NCBI GenBank assembly: GCA_964627805.1
Contig: CAZVLA010000051.1
Span: 28,715 to 92,714, forward strand
Direction: 5' to 3'
Length of the DNA stretch: 64,000 nt
Source of the DNA: CAZAMI01 sp964627805
Lineage (GTDB): Archaea > Thermoproteota > Thermoprotei_A > Sulfolobales > NBVN01
The translations under genes and the position numbers were made by a program. A model generated the notes under the pieces. That model had not been told where the DNA came from. It ran no database searches and was given only the letters and a program-made list of their open reading frames with translations. The number at the start of each line of letters is the position of its first letter. Position 1 is the stretch's first letter. Positions 7,026 to 15,056 of the stretch are shown one piece after another.

Positions 7026-8933
7026 TTAGGTAGGCCAGCCAAGCTTCTTACGCTTCTCCATAATGACCTCAATTATCGTGTCAGCCGCCTTATCTGGGTC
7101 TGGCTCTACGTAGAACTTACCACCTAGTATGTCCTCAGCATCCTCAGTCAGTACCTTAGTCACTTTAGGACTACCCAGTACTGGAGGTATCGTGCCTAAG
7201 TGAGTGAATACTCCCGAAGCTACGAAGTACGTACCTATACTAACTGCCTTCTCACTCATCCACTCAGGTGCTGAGCCAGCTACGGGTAGGTCGGGTATGT
7301 CGACACCTAAGGCTTCAGCCATTGCCTTAAGAGCTATTAATATTCTTGAGCAGTCAACACAGCTACCCATGTGTAGGCACGGAGGTATTCCTAAGGCCTC
7401 ACACACCTTCCTAAGCCCAGGACCTGCTAAACTAGCTGCTTCAGGCCTTAGTAGTCCCTCCATAGCAGCTGCTATTGCCCAGCATCCAGTACCTACTACG
7501 AGTATGTCGTTCTTTATTAGCTTCTTCGTTATAGTTACGTGGCTGTTGTTATGCCTTACCTTCGGGTTGTTACACCCTACAATACCTACTACGCCCTTAA
7601 TCGTTCCGTCCCTCAAAGCATCTAGTAGTGGCTTTAGTGATCCTCCTAAGGCCTGTAGTATAGCCTCAACGCTGAATCCAGCCATTAACTCCATCTTGTA
7701 CTTAGGTATCATTACCCTAGCCTTAGGTCTGTTGGGGTAGTTCTGGATAGCTACCTCGATTATCTTCATAGCTAACTCATCAGCCTTCTCAGGCTCGAAC
7801 TCTATGTGGATAGCTCCGGGTATCTTCATCTTGGGTTCGGTAGTTATTATCTTGGTGTGGTAGCAGTTAGCTACGTCTACTAGGGCAGGCATTACGCACT
7901 GGTAATCAACTATCATAGCCTCTACAGCGCCAGTCACTATAGCTAGTTCCTGCATTAGGAAGTTACCTGCTGGTGGTATACCTAACCTCATGAGTACCTC
8001 ATTACCTGTACAGCACATACCAGCTACGTTAACTCCCTTAGCACCTACTTCCTCAGCCTTCCTCCTAGCTTCCTCACTCATAGCTATCTCAGCGATCTTC
8101 ATTGAGAGTATCGGGTTATGCCCGTGGACTATGATGTTCACCATGTCCTCCTTAAGGACCCCTAGATTAGCTACTGACTTAATGGGTTTGGGGGTACCGA
8201 ACATTATGTCACTAAGTAATGTAGCCATCATCGAGCCACTCCAGCCATCACCTAACGCCGTCCTAACTCCGTGTAGTATGAGGCTTACTGGGTCAGCATC
8301 AACACCTATGTGTGTTCTGTGCATGCACTCACATATCTCCCTATCGATGTTCCTAGGAACTACACCTAACCTACTCCATACCTTAAGCCTCTTAGCTGGT
8401 GCGAGTGCCTTCACTAACGCTAGTGGCTCCTCATCCTGCTTACCGAATTCCCTCTCAAGGATAGCTACTAAGTCCTTAGCTATCTCTAAGTCCTCCCTAC
8501 CCTCAACCTCAATACCTAGTGCTTGAGCTACCCACCTAAGCTTCTCGGAATCAGTTATTCTGTAAGCCTTAGTCCTACCCTCAGCTACTAACCTAAACAC
8601 ATTCAGTAAGTCCCTAGCGTGGTCACTGTGGGCAGCTGCTCCAGCAGCTATCATCCTCACTAAGTTCCTAGCTACGATCGTGTCAGCAGTAGCTCCACAG
8701 ACACCCCTCTGCGGTCCGTAGCCGAAGGGGTCTATCCTGCATGGACCCATGTTGCAGTTCCTACAGCATATACCTAATAAGCCGAACCCACACTGAGGTT
8801 GCTGCTCTAGCCAGCGATGCCATGCTGTCTTAATACCCTCCTCCTCAGCCTTCTCGATTAACTTATTAACACCACTAGTTACTGATACGTCCTTGGGTAA
8901 CCTAAACCTTAGGTATGAGGATCTCTTACTCAT
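7026..8933 (-). CDS. cooS: Ni-dependent carbon monoxide dehydrogenase catalytic subunit
   Basis: A 635-residue monofunctional Ni,Fe-CODH, the usual length for the family. The N-terminal cluster cysteines are present (Cys48, 56, 57, 60, 65, 79 in CGFGLLGICCRNCNMGPC and the following loop). All C-cluster ligands can be found: the His in IIVHGHNPIL (about 270-272), the Cys pair in AGMCCTGNE (307-308), Cys346 in DYQCVMPA, Cys454 in VGCNNPK, Cys484 in GTGCWAI and Cys525 in MGSCVDCS. The enzyme oxidises CO with water to CO2, giving two electrons. No acetyl-CoA synthase gene lies nearby, and the coupling to CooF and a hydrogenase indicates CO-driven energy metabolism. The ATG overlaps the cooF stop (ATGA). 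Confidence 0.97.
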   Translation of the reverse strand: MSKRSSYLRFRLPKDVSVTSGVNKLIEKAEEEGIKTAWHRWLEQQPQCGFGLLGICCRNCNMGPCRIDPFGYGPQRGVCGATADTIVARNLVRMIAAGAAAHSDHARDLLNVFRLVAEGRTKAYRITDSEKLRWVAQALGIEVEGREDLEIAKDLVAILEREFGKQDEEPLALVKALAPAKRLKVWSRLGVVPRNIDREICECMHRTHIGVDADPVSLILHGVRTALGDGWSGSMMATLLSDIMFGTPKPIKSVANLGVLKEDMVNIIVHGHNPILSMKIAEIAMSEEARRKAEEVGAKGVNVAGMCCTGNEVLMRLGIPPAGNFLMQELAIVTGAVEAMIVDYQCVMPALVDVANCYHTKIITTEPKMKIPGAIHIEFEPEKADELAMKIIEVAIQNYPNRPKARVMIPKYKMELMAGFSVEAILQALGGSLKPLLDALRDGTIKGVVGIVGCNNPKVRHNNSHVTITKKLIKNDILVVGTGCWAIAAAMEGLLRPEAASLAGPGLRKVCEALGIPPCLHMGSCVDCSRILIALKAMAEALGVDIPDLPVAGSAPEWMSEKAVSIGTYFVASGVFTHLGTIPPVLGSPKVTKVLTEDAEDILGGKFYVEPDPDKAADTIIEVIMEKRKKLGWPT

Positions 8934-9574
8934 GACTTACCACCCCATGATGCGGGTGAGTACATCTTCTTTATGAGGGGCACCCCCCTAGCCTCCTCGG
9001 GGGGCCTAGGTAACTCAACAGGTTTAGTAACGACTACGCCGGGTACCGCAGCACCGCTCAGTAATTCCCTAGCCTTCTCCTCAGCAACCTCGGTGAGGAA
9101 CTCCTCAAGCCTACCGAACCTCAAGGCTCCTGTAGGGCATGCCTCGACGCACGCGGGTAGCTTACCCTCCCTTAACCTATCAATGCAGAAGTCACACTTA
9201 ATCACGACGTTAGTTTCTGGGTCGTACCTGGGGTGTCCGAAGGGGCATGCTAACGTGCACATTAAGCACCCGATACACTTGAGTGGGTTAAGTATTACGT
9301 AACCCTCATCACTCCTGCTAATCGCCTTCGTAGGGCATACCCTAAGGCATGGAGCGTCCTTACAGTGCTGACACCTCATAGGTACGTAGAACAGATCCAC
9401 AGGTAATACCCTAATCCTAGGCTTAGGTCTGGGCTTCTCGAGGACAGCACCGTAAATTGACTTACTAACTGAGTGCTCAACAGCACATGCAATCTCACAA
9501 GCCCTACAACCCATGCACCTCTCAGGATCAATGAATATTACGTACTCACTACCCTCTATAGGGGGTGCCCTCAC
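8930..9574 (-). CDS. cooF: CooF-like 4x[4Fe-4S] electron-transfer protein
   Basis: A 214-residue ferredoxin-like protein of the CooF/HycB/DmsB type. Four cysteine clusters are visible: CMGCRACEIAC (about residues 20-30), CQHCKDAPCLRVC (68-80), CIGCLMCTLAC (100-110) and CDFCIDRLREGKLPACVEAC (about 127-146). It is the probable link between CooS and the hydrogenase. It is the first gene of the operon: GTG start at 9574, cooS overlapping its stop, and a TATA-like element about 45 bases upstream. No CO-sensing regulator (CooA, RcoM or CorQR) sits in the adjacent spacer. Confidence 0.93.
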   Translation of the reverse strand: MRAPPIEGSEYVIFIDPERCMGCRACEIACAVEHSVSKSIYGAVLEKPRPKPRIRVLPVDLFYVPMRCQHCKDAPCLRVCPTKAISRSDEGYVILNPLKCIGCLMCTLACPFGHPRYDPETNVVIKCDFCIDRLREGKLPACVEACPTGALRFGRLEEFLTEVAEEKARELLSGAAVPGVVVTKPVELPRPPEEARGVPLIKKMYSPASWGGKS

Positions 9575-9616
9575 AGAAGCTAATACCGTCTAAGCTCACC
9601 TCAAGGTGATGGGGTT

Positions 9617-9627
9617 ATGAATTAAAT
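9617..9627 (-). promoter_or_regulatory. TATA-like promoter for the coo-hyc-mrp operon
   Basis: On the minus strand this reads TTAATTTAAT, an archaeal TATA-like stretch. It lies about 45 bases upstream of the cooF GTG, which would put the transcription start near 9593 and give a leader of about 20 bases. Inferred from composition and spacing only. Confidence 0.45.
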
Positions 9628-9764
9628 TAAGGGATTCGAGTTCAATACCTAGATCACCTACTAATTACTTAATGTTCGGTGCACTGAATACGGATGAATG
9701 AGCACCTAGTACTGACTATTTCAAGGTAGTTAGCAGGTACGTGAACTGGCAAATGAATGATACG

Positions 9765-9781
9765 TATGCGGGTCTCGCATA
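9765..9781. repeat. Inverted repeat between divergent operons (possible operator)
   Basis: TATGCG and CGCATA are perfect 6-base arms around a 5-base centre (GGTCT). The repeat sits in the spacer, about 190 bases upstream of cooF and 95 bases upstream of the aro TATA box. It could be a regulator site or a small hairpin. There is no direct evidence for either. Confidence 0.4.
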
Positions 9782-9859
9782 TCATTAAATAGTGTTTGAT
9801 TCAATCCAAGTGAACCCCTACCTGATATTTAATTATTAAGTAATACTTAGCTGGAAAAA

Positions 9860-9867
9860 CTTAAATA
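9860..9867 (+). promoter_or_regulatory. TATA box of the aromatic operon
   Basis: CTTAAATA preceded by a purine-rich GGAAAAA stretch (BRE-like) is a good archaeal promoter. The predicted transcription start about 25 bases on falls near 9890, just before a short leader ORF and 45 bases before the transketolase start. Confidence 0.6.
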
Positions 9868-9899
9868 CCCTCCCCGGTCAAGAGGTTGTGGTGAGTGTG

Positions 9900-9923
9900 A
9901 TGGAATTCCAATACAGGAGTTAA
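9900..9923 (+). other. Possible 7-codon leader ORF upstream of the aro operon
   Basis: ATG at 9900 opens a tiny frame encoding MEFQYRS and ending at TAA 9923, twelve bases before the transketolase TTG. An in-frame GTG at 9891 would add three residues. It lies at the predicted 5' end of the mRNA. It contains Phe and Tyr, end products of the pathway, but no run of them. This is a weak candidate for a regulatory or re-initiation leader peptide. Confidence 0.2.
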
Positions 9924-9934
9924 TACGTACCTCC

Positions 9935-10693
9935 TTGAGTAAGTCCGTATTAAGTACTTCTAATACTGAGTCATTAAGGAGTGAGTTCTTAAGTAAGTTA
10001 CGTATTAAGGCTTTAAGAGCTCGTGAGAGGTTAATGAGGTTCTCTAGAGAGGTTAGTGCGTGGCACTTAAGATCAGCTGAGTCAGCCCTCAACATAATAG
10101 CTGCCCTCTACGGATTCTGGGTACCTATGGGGTTTGTTAGGGGTGTTGAGAGGTTGGTAGTTATTAGTAAGGGGCACTGCTCACTAGCTCTATACTCATG
10201 GCTTACTGAGGTAGGTGCTATTAATGAGTGTGAGTTAAGGAGCTTCGCAACACCTAACTCAAGACTACAGGCACATCCTGAAGTAGTGCTGAGTCCTTGG
10301 GTAGTAGCTCCTACAGGCTCACTAGGTCAGGGACTCTCAATAGCTAATGGATTAGCGTTAGCGGCTAGGTTAGATGGTGTTAGGAGGGAGGTAGCTGTCT
10401 TACTAGGTGATGGTGAGTTAGATGAGGGTCAAGTGTGGGAGGCAGCAGCTACTACATCCACATTAGGTCTTGATAACGTCTTAGCAGTTATCGATAGGAA
10501 CGGTACTCAACACACGGGTAGGACTGAGGATGTTAAGGTTAAGGAGCCGTTAAGGGCTAGGTGGGAGGCTTTCGGCTGGTTAGTTGCTGAGGTTAGTCAA
10601 GACGTTACTGAAGTTGCTGAGGTGCTTGAGGAGTTATCGGGGGTTCGTGGTAGGCCTAAGGTAGTGATCGTTAGGAGCTGCCCCGAGGGTTAG
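9935..10693 (+). CDS. Transketolase N-terminal subunit (TPP-binding half)
   Basis: A 252-residue protein matching the N-terminal, thiamine-diphosphate-binding half of transketolase. The TPP motif is clear: GDGELDEGQVWEAA followed about 15 residues later by DRNGTQ (the GDG...N pattern). KGHCSLALYSWL and GSLGQGLSIANG are typical transketolase segments. The TTG start at 9935 has a distant AGGAG (9915-9919). The frame is open further upstream but has no standard start there. With the next gene it forms a two-subunit transketolase, as is common in archaea. Inside an aro operon it probably helps supply erythrose-4-phosphate or a related precursor. Confidence 0.88.
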   Translation: MSKSVLSTSNTESLRSEFLSKLRIKALRARERLMRFSREVSAWHLRSAESALNIIAALYGFWVPMGFVRGVERLVVISKGHCSLALYSWLTEVGAINECELRSFATPNSRLQAHPEVVLSPWVVAPTGSLGQGLSIANGLALAARLDGVRREVAVLLGDGELDEGQVWEAAATTSTLGLDNVLAVIDRNGTQHTGRTEDVKVKEPLRARWEAFGWLVAEVSQDVTEVAEVLEELSGVRGRPKVVIVRSCPEG

Positions 10694-10696
10694 GGG

Positions 10697-11656
10697 TTGG
10701 GCCTAGTAATGAGTAGTTATAGGGTAGCCTTAGGTGAGGTACTCGTGGAGTTAGGTCGTGAGGTTAGGGACTTAGTAGTTCTTGACCCAGACACGCCGAG
10801 GTCTACGGGATCCATTAGATTCGCTAGGGAATTCCCGAGTAGGTTCGTTAATGTAGGTATTAGTGAGCAGGACCTAGTATCCATGGCTGCTGGCTTAGCT
10901 ATTAGTGGTAAGTTACCCGTAGCTACAGCATTCGCTATGTTCTTAATGAGGGCTTGGGAGCAGGTTAGGAATACCGTTGCTAGGGCTGGACTTAACGTTA
11001 AGTTAGTAGGTACACACGCAGGTCTCTCAGCATTCATGGACGGCTCGTCACACCAGGTACTTGAGGATGTAGCCCTCATGAGGGTACTACCTAACTTCAC
11101 CGTAGTCTCACCAGCTGATACTGAGTCCCTTAGGGAGCTCCTTAGGCAGGTAGTACTTGATGTTAAGGGACCTACGTACTTTAGGTTAGGTAGGGATAAT
11201 GCGTTCTCAGTATATAGTAGGTCAGATGCTAAGTACTTGAGGGTTGGTGAGGTAAGTATTCTTGAGGATGGCAGTGACTTAGTAATACTTACTTACGGAG
11301 CTATGGTAGGTATTTCCTTAATGGTTAGGGACATCCTTAAGCGTGAGGGTTTAAGCGTAGGTGTTACCGACGTACACACGATAAAACCCCTAGACACTCA
11401 CGGAGTACTTAAGGTCGTTAAGGGGAGTAACTACGTAGTAGTTCTTGAGGAGCATAGACCGGTAGGTGGTCTTGCCTCAGCAATTACTGAGTTACTAAGT
11501 GATTACGGACTATTCAGGAGGGTCCTTAGGTTAGGGGTTGAGGGGTTCGGTAGGTCAGCTAGGGACTACCTACAACTACTTAACTACTTAGGGCTAAGCC
11601 CTCAACTCATCGCTAAGAAGGTCGTGGGGTGGTTAGGTGAGGTACAGACTAGTTAG
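10697..11656 (+). CDS. Transketolase C-terminal subunit
   Basis: A 319-residue protein with the pyrimidine-binding and C-terminal domains of transketolase. Signs are FVNVGISEQDLVSMAAGLA (about residues 49-67, containing the catalytic Glu of the family), THAGLSAFMDGSSHQVLED (about 111-129) and a C-terminal domain with VVVLEEHRPVGGLASA. It starts at TTG 10697, three bases after the N-half stop; an ATG at 10709 is an alternative. It pairs with the preceding protein to form an active heteromeric transketolase. The 3' end overlaps the DAHP synthase gene by 20 bases. Confidence 0.88.
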   Translation: MGLVMSSYRVALGEVLVELGREVRDLVVLDPDTPRSTGSIRFAREFPSRFVNVGISEQDLVSMAAGLAISGKLPVATAFAMFLMRAWEQVRNTVARAGLNVKLVGTHAGLSAFMDGSSHQVLEDVALMRVLPNFTVVSPADTESLRELLRQVVLDVKGPTYFRLGRDNAFSVYSRSDAKYLRVGEVSILEDGSDLVILTYGAMVGISLMVRDILKREGLSVGVTDVHTIKPLDTHGVLKVVKGSNYVVVLEEHRPVGGLASAITELLSDYGLFRRVLRLGVEGFGRSARDYLQLLNYLGLSPQLIAKKVVGWLGEVQTS

Positions 11657-12437
11657 TAGGGAGTTTAGGGATAGGACCTTAGTGAAGGTAGGTAATGTAG
11701 TAGTGGGTAGTGGTTCAGCAATCGTCATTGCTGGCCCATGCTCCGTGGAGTCTAGGGAGCAGATTATGGAGGTTGCTCAGTTAGTTAAGGAAGCTGGGGC
11801 CCACATGTTTAGGGGTGGTGCCTTTAAGCCGAGGACATCACCTTATAGCTTCCAAGGTTTAGGTGTTGAGGGTCTTAAGTACTTGAGGGAGGCTGGGGAC
11901 GCTACTGGATTACCCGTAGTTACTGAGGTTCTAGACCCCAGGCACGTTGATTTAGTAGCTAAGTACGCTGACGTCCTTCAAGTAGGTGCTAGGAACATGC
12001 AGAACTTCCCACTACTTAAGGAATTAGGTAGGGTGAGGAAGCCCGTACTCCTTAAGAGGGGCTTCGGAGCTACGATTGAGGAGCTACTATGTGCTGCTGA
12101 GTACATCCTACTAGGTGGTAATGACCAGGTAATACTCTGTGAGAGGGGTATAAGGACCTTCGACAGATTAACTAGGTTTACGTTAGACATAGCTGCAGTA
12201 CCCCTACTTAAGGAATTAACTCACTTACCAGTAATTGTTGATCCAAGTCACGCAGCTGGTAAGAGGTCCTTAGTACCGCCACTAGCTAAGGCAGCCCTAG
12301 CGGCTGGTGCTGATGGGTTAATGATTGAGGTACATCCAAGACCTGATGAGGCGTTATCAGACGGTCCTCAAAGCCTAACCCCTGAGATGTTTAGGGAGTT
12401 AATGAGGGATTTGAGGGTGATGGGGTGGGTAAGGTAG
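11637..12437 (+). CDS. aroF: 3-deoxy-7-phosphoheptulonate (DAHP) synthase, type I-beta
   Basis: A 266-residue TIM-barrel enzyme of the AroA-I-beta/KDO8P synthase family. It condenses phosphoenolpyruvate with erythrose-4-phosphate in the first step of the shikimate pathway. Visible signature parts are IAGPCSVESREQ (metal-binding Cys, about residues 31-42), FKPRTSPYSFQGLG (about 63-76), LLKRGFGAT and VDPSHAAGKRSLV (metal-binding His), and MIEVHPRPDEALSDGPQSL. It has neither the N-terminal ferredoxin-like regulatory domain nor a fused chorismate mutase, so allosteric control by Phe or Tyr through those domains is unlikely. Start GTG 11637. Confidence 0.93.
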   Translation: MRYRLVSREFRDRTLVKVGNVVVGSGSAIVIAGPCSVESREQIMEVAQLVKEAGAHMFRGGAFKPRTSPYSFQGLGVEGLKYLREAGDATGLPVVTEVLDPRHVDLVAKYADVLQVGARNMQNFPLLKELGRVRKPVLLKRGFGATIEELLCAAEYILLGGNDQVILCERGIRTFDRLTRFTLDIAAVPLLKELTHLPVIVDPSHAAGKRSLVPPLAKAALAAGADGLMIEVHPRPDEALSDGPQSLTPEMFRELMRDLRVMGWVR

Positions 12438-13519
12438 TTATTAATGACGTGGTTAAATTCACTAGGGAGTTTAGGGTAGTTATTGGTTGTGGAGCCCTCA
12501 ATGACTTACCCAAGATCCTAGAGTGGTTACGGCCCCATAAGGCATTAGTGATTACTGACTCAAAACTAAGTAATTCAGTACTACCTAAGGTTAAGGAGTT
12601 AATTAGTGAGGTGGGTCTAGAGTCCTTAGTGATTACCTTAGGTGGTGGTGAGGGTGTTAAGTCATTAAGTACGTTAGTTAAGCTATGGGAACTAATGATT
12701 GAGTCCGGATTGACTAGGGGATCCGTAGTTATTGCCTTAGGTGGTGGGACGGTACTTGACGTAGCTGGTTTCGCAGCCTCAACATTCATGAGGGGATGTA
12801 AGTTAGTTAACATACCGACAACCCTACTATCCCAAGTAGATGCTTGCTTAGGTGGTAAGACAGGTATTGACTTAATAGGTAAGAATACCGTAGGTACTTA
12901 CTACCAAGCACATGCTGTAGTAATAGATCCTGAACTCCTAAGGACACTACCTAATGACGTGTTTAGGGAGGGTATTTCTGAAGTGGTTAAGTACGCAGTA
13001 ATTGATGGTGAACCCTTCCTTAAGTACCTTGAGGGTGTCATGAGTGACTTCCTAAGGAGGGATGCAGGGGTCCTTGAGGACGTTATTAGGGAGTGTATTG
13101 AGGTTAAGTTAAGTATTATTAGGAGGGATTACGTAGAGTCAGGTGTTAGGGCTGTCCTTAACTTCGGTCATACCGTAGGTCACGCTCTTGAGAGGTTGAG
13201 TGAGTGGTCCTTAAGTCATGGTAAGGCAGTATCTATAGGGTTGGTTATTGAGTCGTTAGTAGCTCATAAACTACTTAACTTCCCATTAAGTGATACCTAC
13301 AGGATTAGAGAGTTACTTAGTAGGGCTGGATTACCTACAGTAACTAATGCGTCACCATCATCAATAATTGAGGCGACTAAACTTGATAAGAAGTTCGTTA
13401 GGGGGTTACCTAAGCTACCACTACCTAGGAGGTTAGGTGAGTTTGAGATCGTTGAGGTTGATTGGGGGGTGTTTAGGAGGTGCTTAGAGGTAGCGTTAAG
13501 AATGTCTGTAGCGTCGTAG
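12425..13519 (+). CDS. aroB: 3-dehydroquinate synthase
   Basis: A 364-residue NAD- and metal-dependent enzyme that cyclises DAHP to 3-dehydroquinate. NAD-binding GGGEGVKS and GGGTVLDVAGFAASTFMRG (about residues 73-120), IPTTLLSQVDACLGGKTGID (about 126-145), and the metal-ligand His residues in NFGHTVGHALE and SHGKAVSIG are all present. The gene overlaps the DAHP synthase gene by 13 bases and aroD by 40 bases. This is the classical AroB route and not the alternative archaeal route from aspartate semialdehyde. Confidence 0.95.
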   Translation: MGKVVINDVVKFTREFRVVIGCGALNDLPKILEWLRPHKALVITDSKLSNSVLPKVKELISEVGLESLVITLGGGEGVKSLSTLVKLWELMIESGLTRGSVVIALGGGTVLDVAGFAASTFMRGCKLVNIPTTLLSQVDACLGGKTGIDLIGKNTVGTYYQAHAVVIDPELLRTLPNDVFREGISEVVKYAVIDGEPFLKYLEGVMSDFLRRDAGVLEDVIRECIEVKLSIIRRDYVESGVRAVLNFGHTVGHALERLSEWSLSHGKAVSIGLVIESLVAHKLLNFPLSDTYRIRELLSRAGLPTVTNASPSSIIEATKLDKKFVRGLPKLPLPRRLGEFEIVEVDWGVFRRCLEVALRMSVAS

Positions 13520-14208
13520 CTACTAATGACTTAAGGTTAATGAGGGATTACGCATTGAGTGTAGTTACTGAGTGGGTTGAGTTGAGGATTGACTACGTAC
13601 TAAGTAGTGAGGACGCGTTAGTAAGTACTCAATCAGTAATTAATGGGGTTAAGGAGTTAGTTAGGGAGTTAAGGAGTACCGGTAAGGAAGTAATAATTAC
13701 GTTAAGGAGTAGGTCCGAGGGTGGGAGGTTCTACGGTGGTGAAGAGCTTAGGAAGTACTTAATGATTAAGTTAGCGTCGTCAGAACCTACACTAATCGAT
13801 GTTGAGGCGCGCTCTAAGGTGTTTAGGAGTGTTACGTCAGTACTTAAGGAGTTAGGTATTGACTTCATAGCCTCAATACACTACTTAAGTAGAGTACCTA
13901 CTGAGGAGGAGCTCCTTAAGGAGGCTTTTAAGGCCTTCAGTAATGGGGCTAAGCTATTCAAGGCCGTATACCCAGCTAGGGAATTAAGGGATAACTTAGT
14001 AGCCCTTAACCTATGCTCACTAATGAGTGGTAAGTCAGTAATTATGTGTTCAGGGTCCTTAGGTAGGGTATCTAGGGTATTAGCGCCCTTAGCGGGGGCT
14101 CCCTTCACTTACGTATACGTAGGTAAGGAGCCAGTAGCTCCTGGTCAGTTAAGTCTTAATGAATTACTTAAGGCGTGGGAGTCCTTGGGGGTTATTAGTG
14201 ATGGTTAA
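13480..14208 (+). CDS. aroD: 3-dehydroquinate dehydratase, type I
   Basis: A 242-residue type I (Schiff-base) dehydroquinase. EWVELRIDYV near the N-terminus is the substrate-binding Glu-x-Arg-x-Asp element. FIASIHYLSRVP (about residues 129-140) contains the catalytic His, and AKLFKAVYPA (about 157-166) holds the Schiff-base Lys. The C-terminal GKEPVAPGQLSL loop matches the substrate-gripping loop of the family. The start overlaps aroB by 40 bases and a nearer GTG or TTG could be used. It converts 3-dehydroquinate to 3-dehydroshikimate. Confidence 0.93.
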   Translation: MLRGSVKNVCSVVATNDLRLMRDYALSVVTEWVELRIDYVLSSEDALVSTQSVINGVKELVRELRSTGKEVIITLRSRSEGGRFYGGEELRKYLMIKLASSEPTLIDVEARSKVFRSVTSVLKELGIDFIASIHYLSRVPTEEELLKEAFKAFSNGAKLFKAVYPARELRDNLVALNLCSLMSGKSVIMCSGSLGRVSRVLAPLAGAPFTYVYVGKEPVAPGQLSLNELLKAWESLGVISDG

Positions 14209-15055
14209 GTACCTACTCTACCTAATAGGTTACCCAGTTAAGCATAGTGTCAGTCCTTACATCTACTCTAGAGTATTCAGTGAGTTAGGTATTGAAGCTA
14301 ACTACGAATTACTTGAGGTTAGACCTAGTGAGCTTCGAGGTATTATTGAGTGGTTTAGGGGGTGTAGTAGGTGCTTAGGCTTTAACGTAACCATACCTCA
14401 CAAGGTAAGGATTACTAAGTACCTTAATGAACTTACTGAGTCAGCTAAGGTGATAGGGGCTGTTAACACGGTTAAGGTAGTTAATGGTGATTTAGTAGGC
14501 TTCAATACTGACTGGCTAGGCTTTAGGTACGCACTAGAGAGGTTCGCTGGTAGGGGTGGGTACGGTAAGGCACTACTCGTAGGTGCTGGGGGAGCTGGTA
14601 GGGCAGCTGCCTACGCATTAAGGGACTTAGTTAAGGAGCTCTACATAGTCAGTAAGAGCGGTTACTCAGCTAAGGAATTAGCTAGGGAGGTTATGGGGTG
14701 GGGCATTGAGTTAGCTAGGGGGTTTAAGGCATCACCTAAGCTATGCATGGAGTTAGCTAGGGAGGCTGAGTTAATAGTTAATGCATCACCAGTAGGTATG
14801 GTTGGTTACGGAGGCTCACCAGTACCTAAGGAGGGGTTAGGTGAGGGTAAGGTAGTCTTTGATATGGTCTACAACCCATTAGAGACTAAGTTAGTTAGGG
14901 ATGCTAGGGAGGTAGGGTGCTTAGTTATTGATGGCTTATGGATGCTTACCTACCAAGCACGTGAGAACTTAAGGATATGGTTTGGGGTAGACGCTAGTGC
15001 TGACCTACTTAGGAGCTACGGTATTGAGGGTCTTAAGGAGTTAGGGGGTGTTTAG
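14201..15055 (+). CDS. aroE: Shikimate 5-dehydrogenase
   Basis: A protein of about 284 residues. I use ATG 14201, which gives the standard N-terminus MVKYLLYLIGYPVKHSVSP; the longer frame from 14159 would add 14 residues deep inside aroD. The shikimate-binding Ser-x-Ser-like element (HSVSP), the catalytic Lys in NVTIPHKVRI, the Asp in GFNTDWLGF, and the NADP loop GAGGAGRAAAYAL are all visible. It reduces 3-dehydroshikimate to shikimate. It overlaps aroD by 8 bases. Confidence 0.94.
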   Translation: MVKYLLYLIGYPVKHSVSPYIYSRVFSELGIEANYELLEVRPSELRGIIEWFRGCSRCLGFNVTIPHKVRITKYLNELTESAKVIGAVNTVKVVNGDLVGFNTDWLGFRYALERFAGRGGYGKALLVGAGGAGRAAAYALRDLVKELYIVSKSGYSAKELAREVMGWGIELARGFKASPKLCMELAREAELIVNASPVGMVGYGGSPVPKEGLGEGKVVFDMVYNPLETKLVRDAREVGCLVIDGLWMLTYQARENLRIWFGVDASADLLRSYGIEGLKELGGV

Positions 15056-15056
15056 T

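Larger units (their letters stand above)
9575..9934. other. Divergent intergenic region between the CODH and aro operons
   Basis: About 360 bases separate the divergent CODH-hydrogenase and aromatic operons. It contains promoter-like TATA elements for both directions, a perfect inverted repeat with 6-base arms near 9765-9781, and a possible very short leader ORF before the transketolase gene. I find no longer credible ORF and no RNA gene. Confidence 0.7.

Noticed and set aside
7204..8526. Two 178-codon plus-strand ORFs over cooS
   Set aside because: They are shadows of cooS, which has complete catalytic motifs; the ORFs follow its codon bias on the opposite strand.
9630..9660. tRNA T-arm-like stretch in the coo/aro spacer (minus strand near 9640)
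   Set aside because: The TCGAAT-like loop has no matching stem, anticodon arm or acceptor stem around it, and it overlaps promoter elements.
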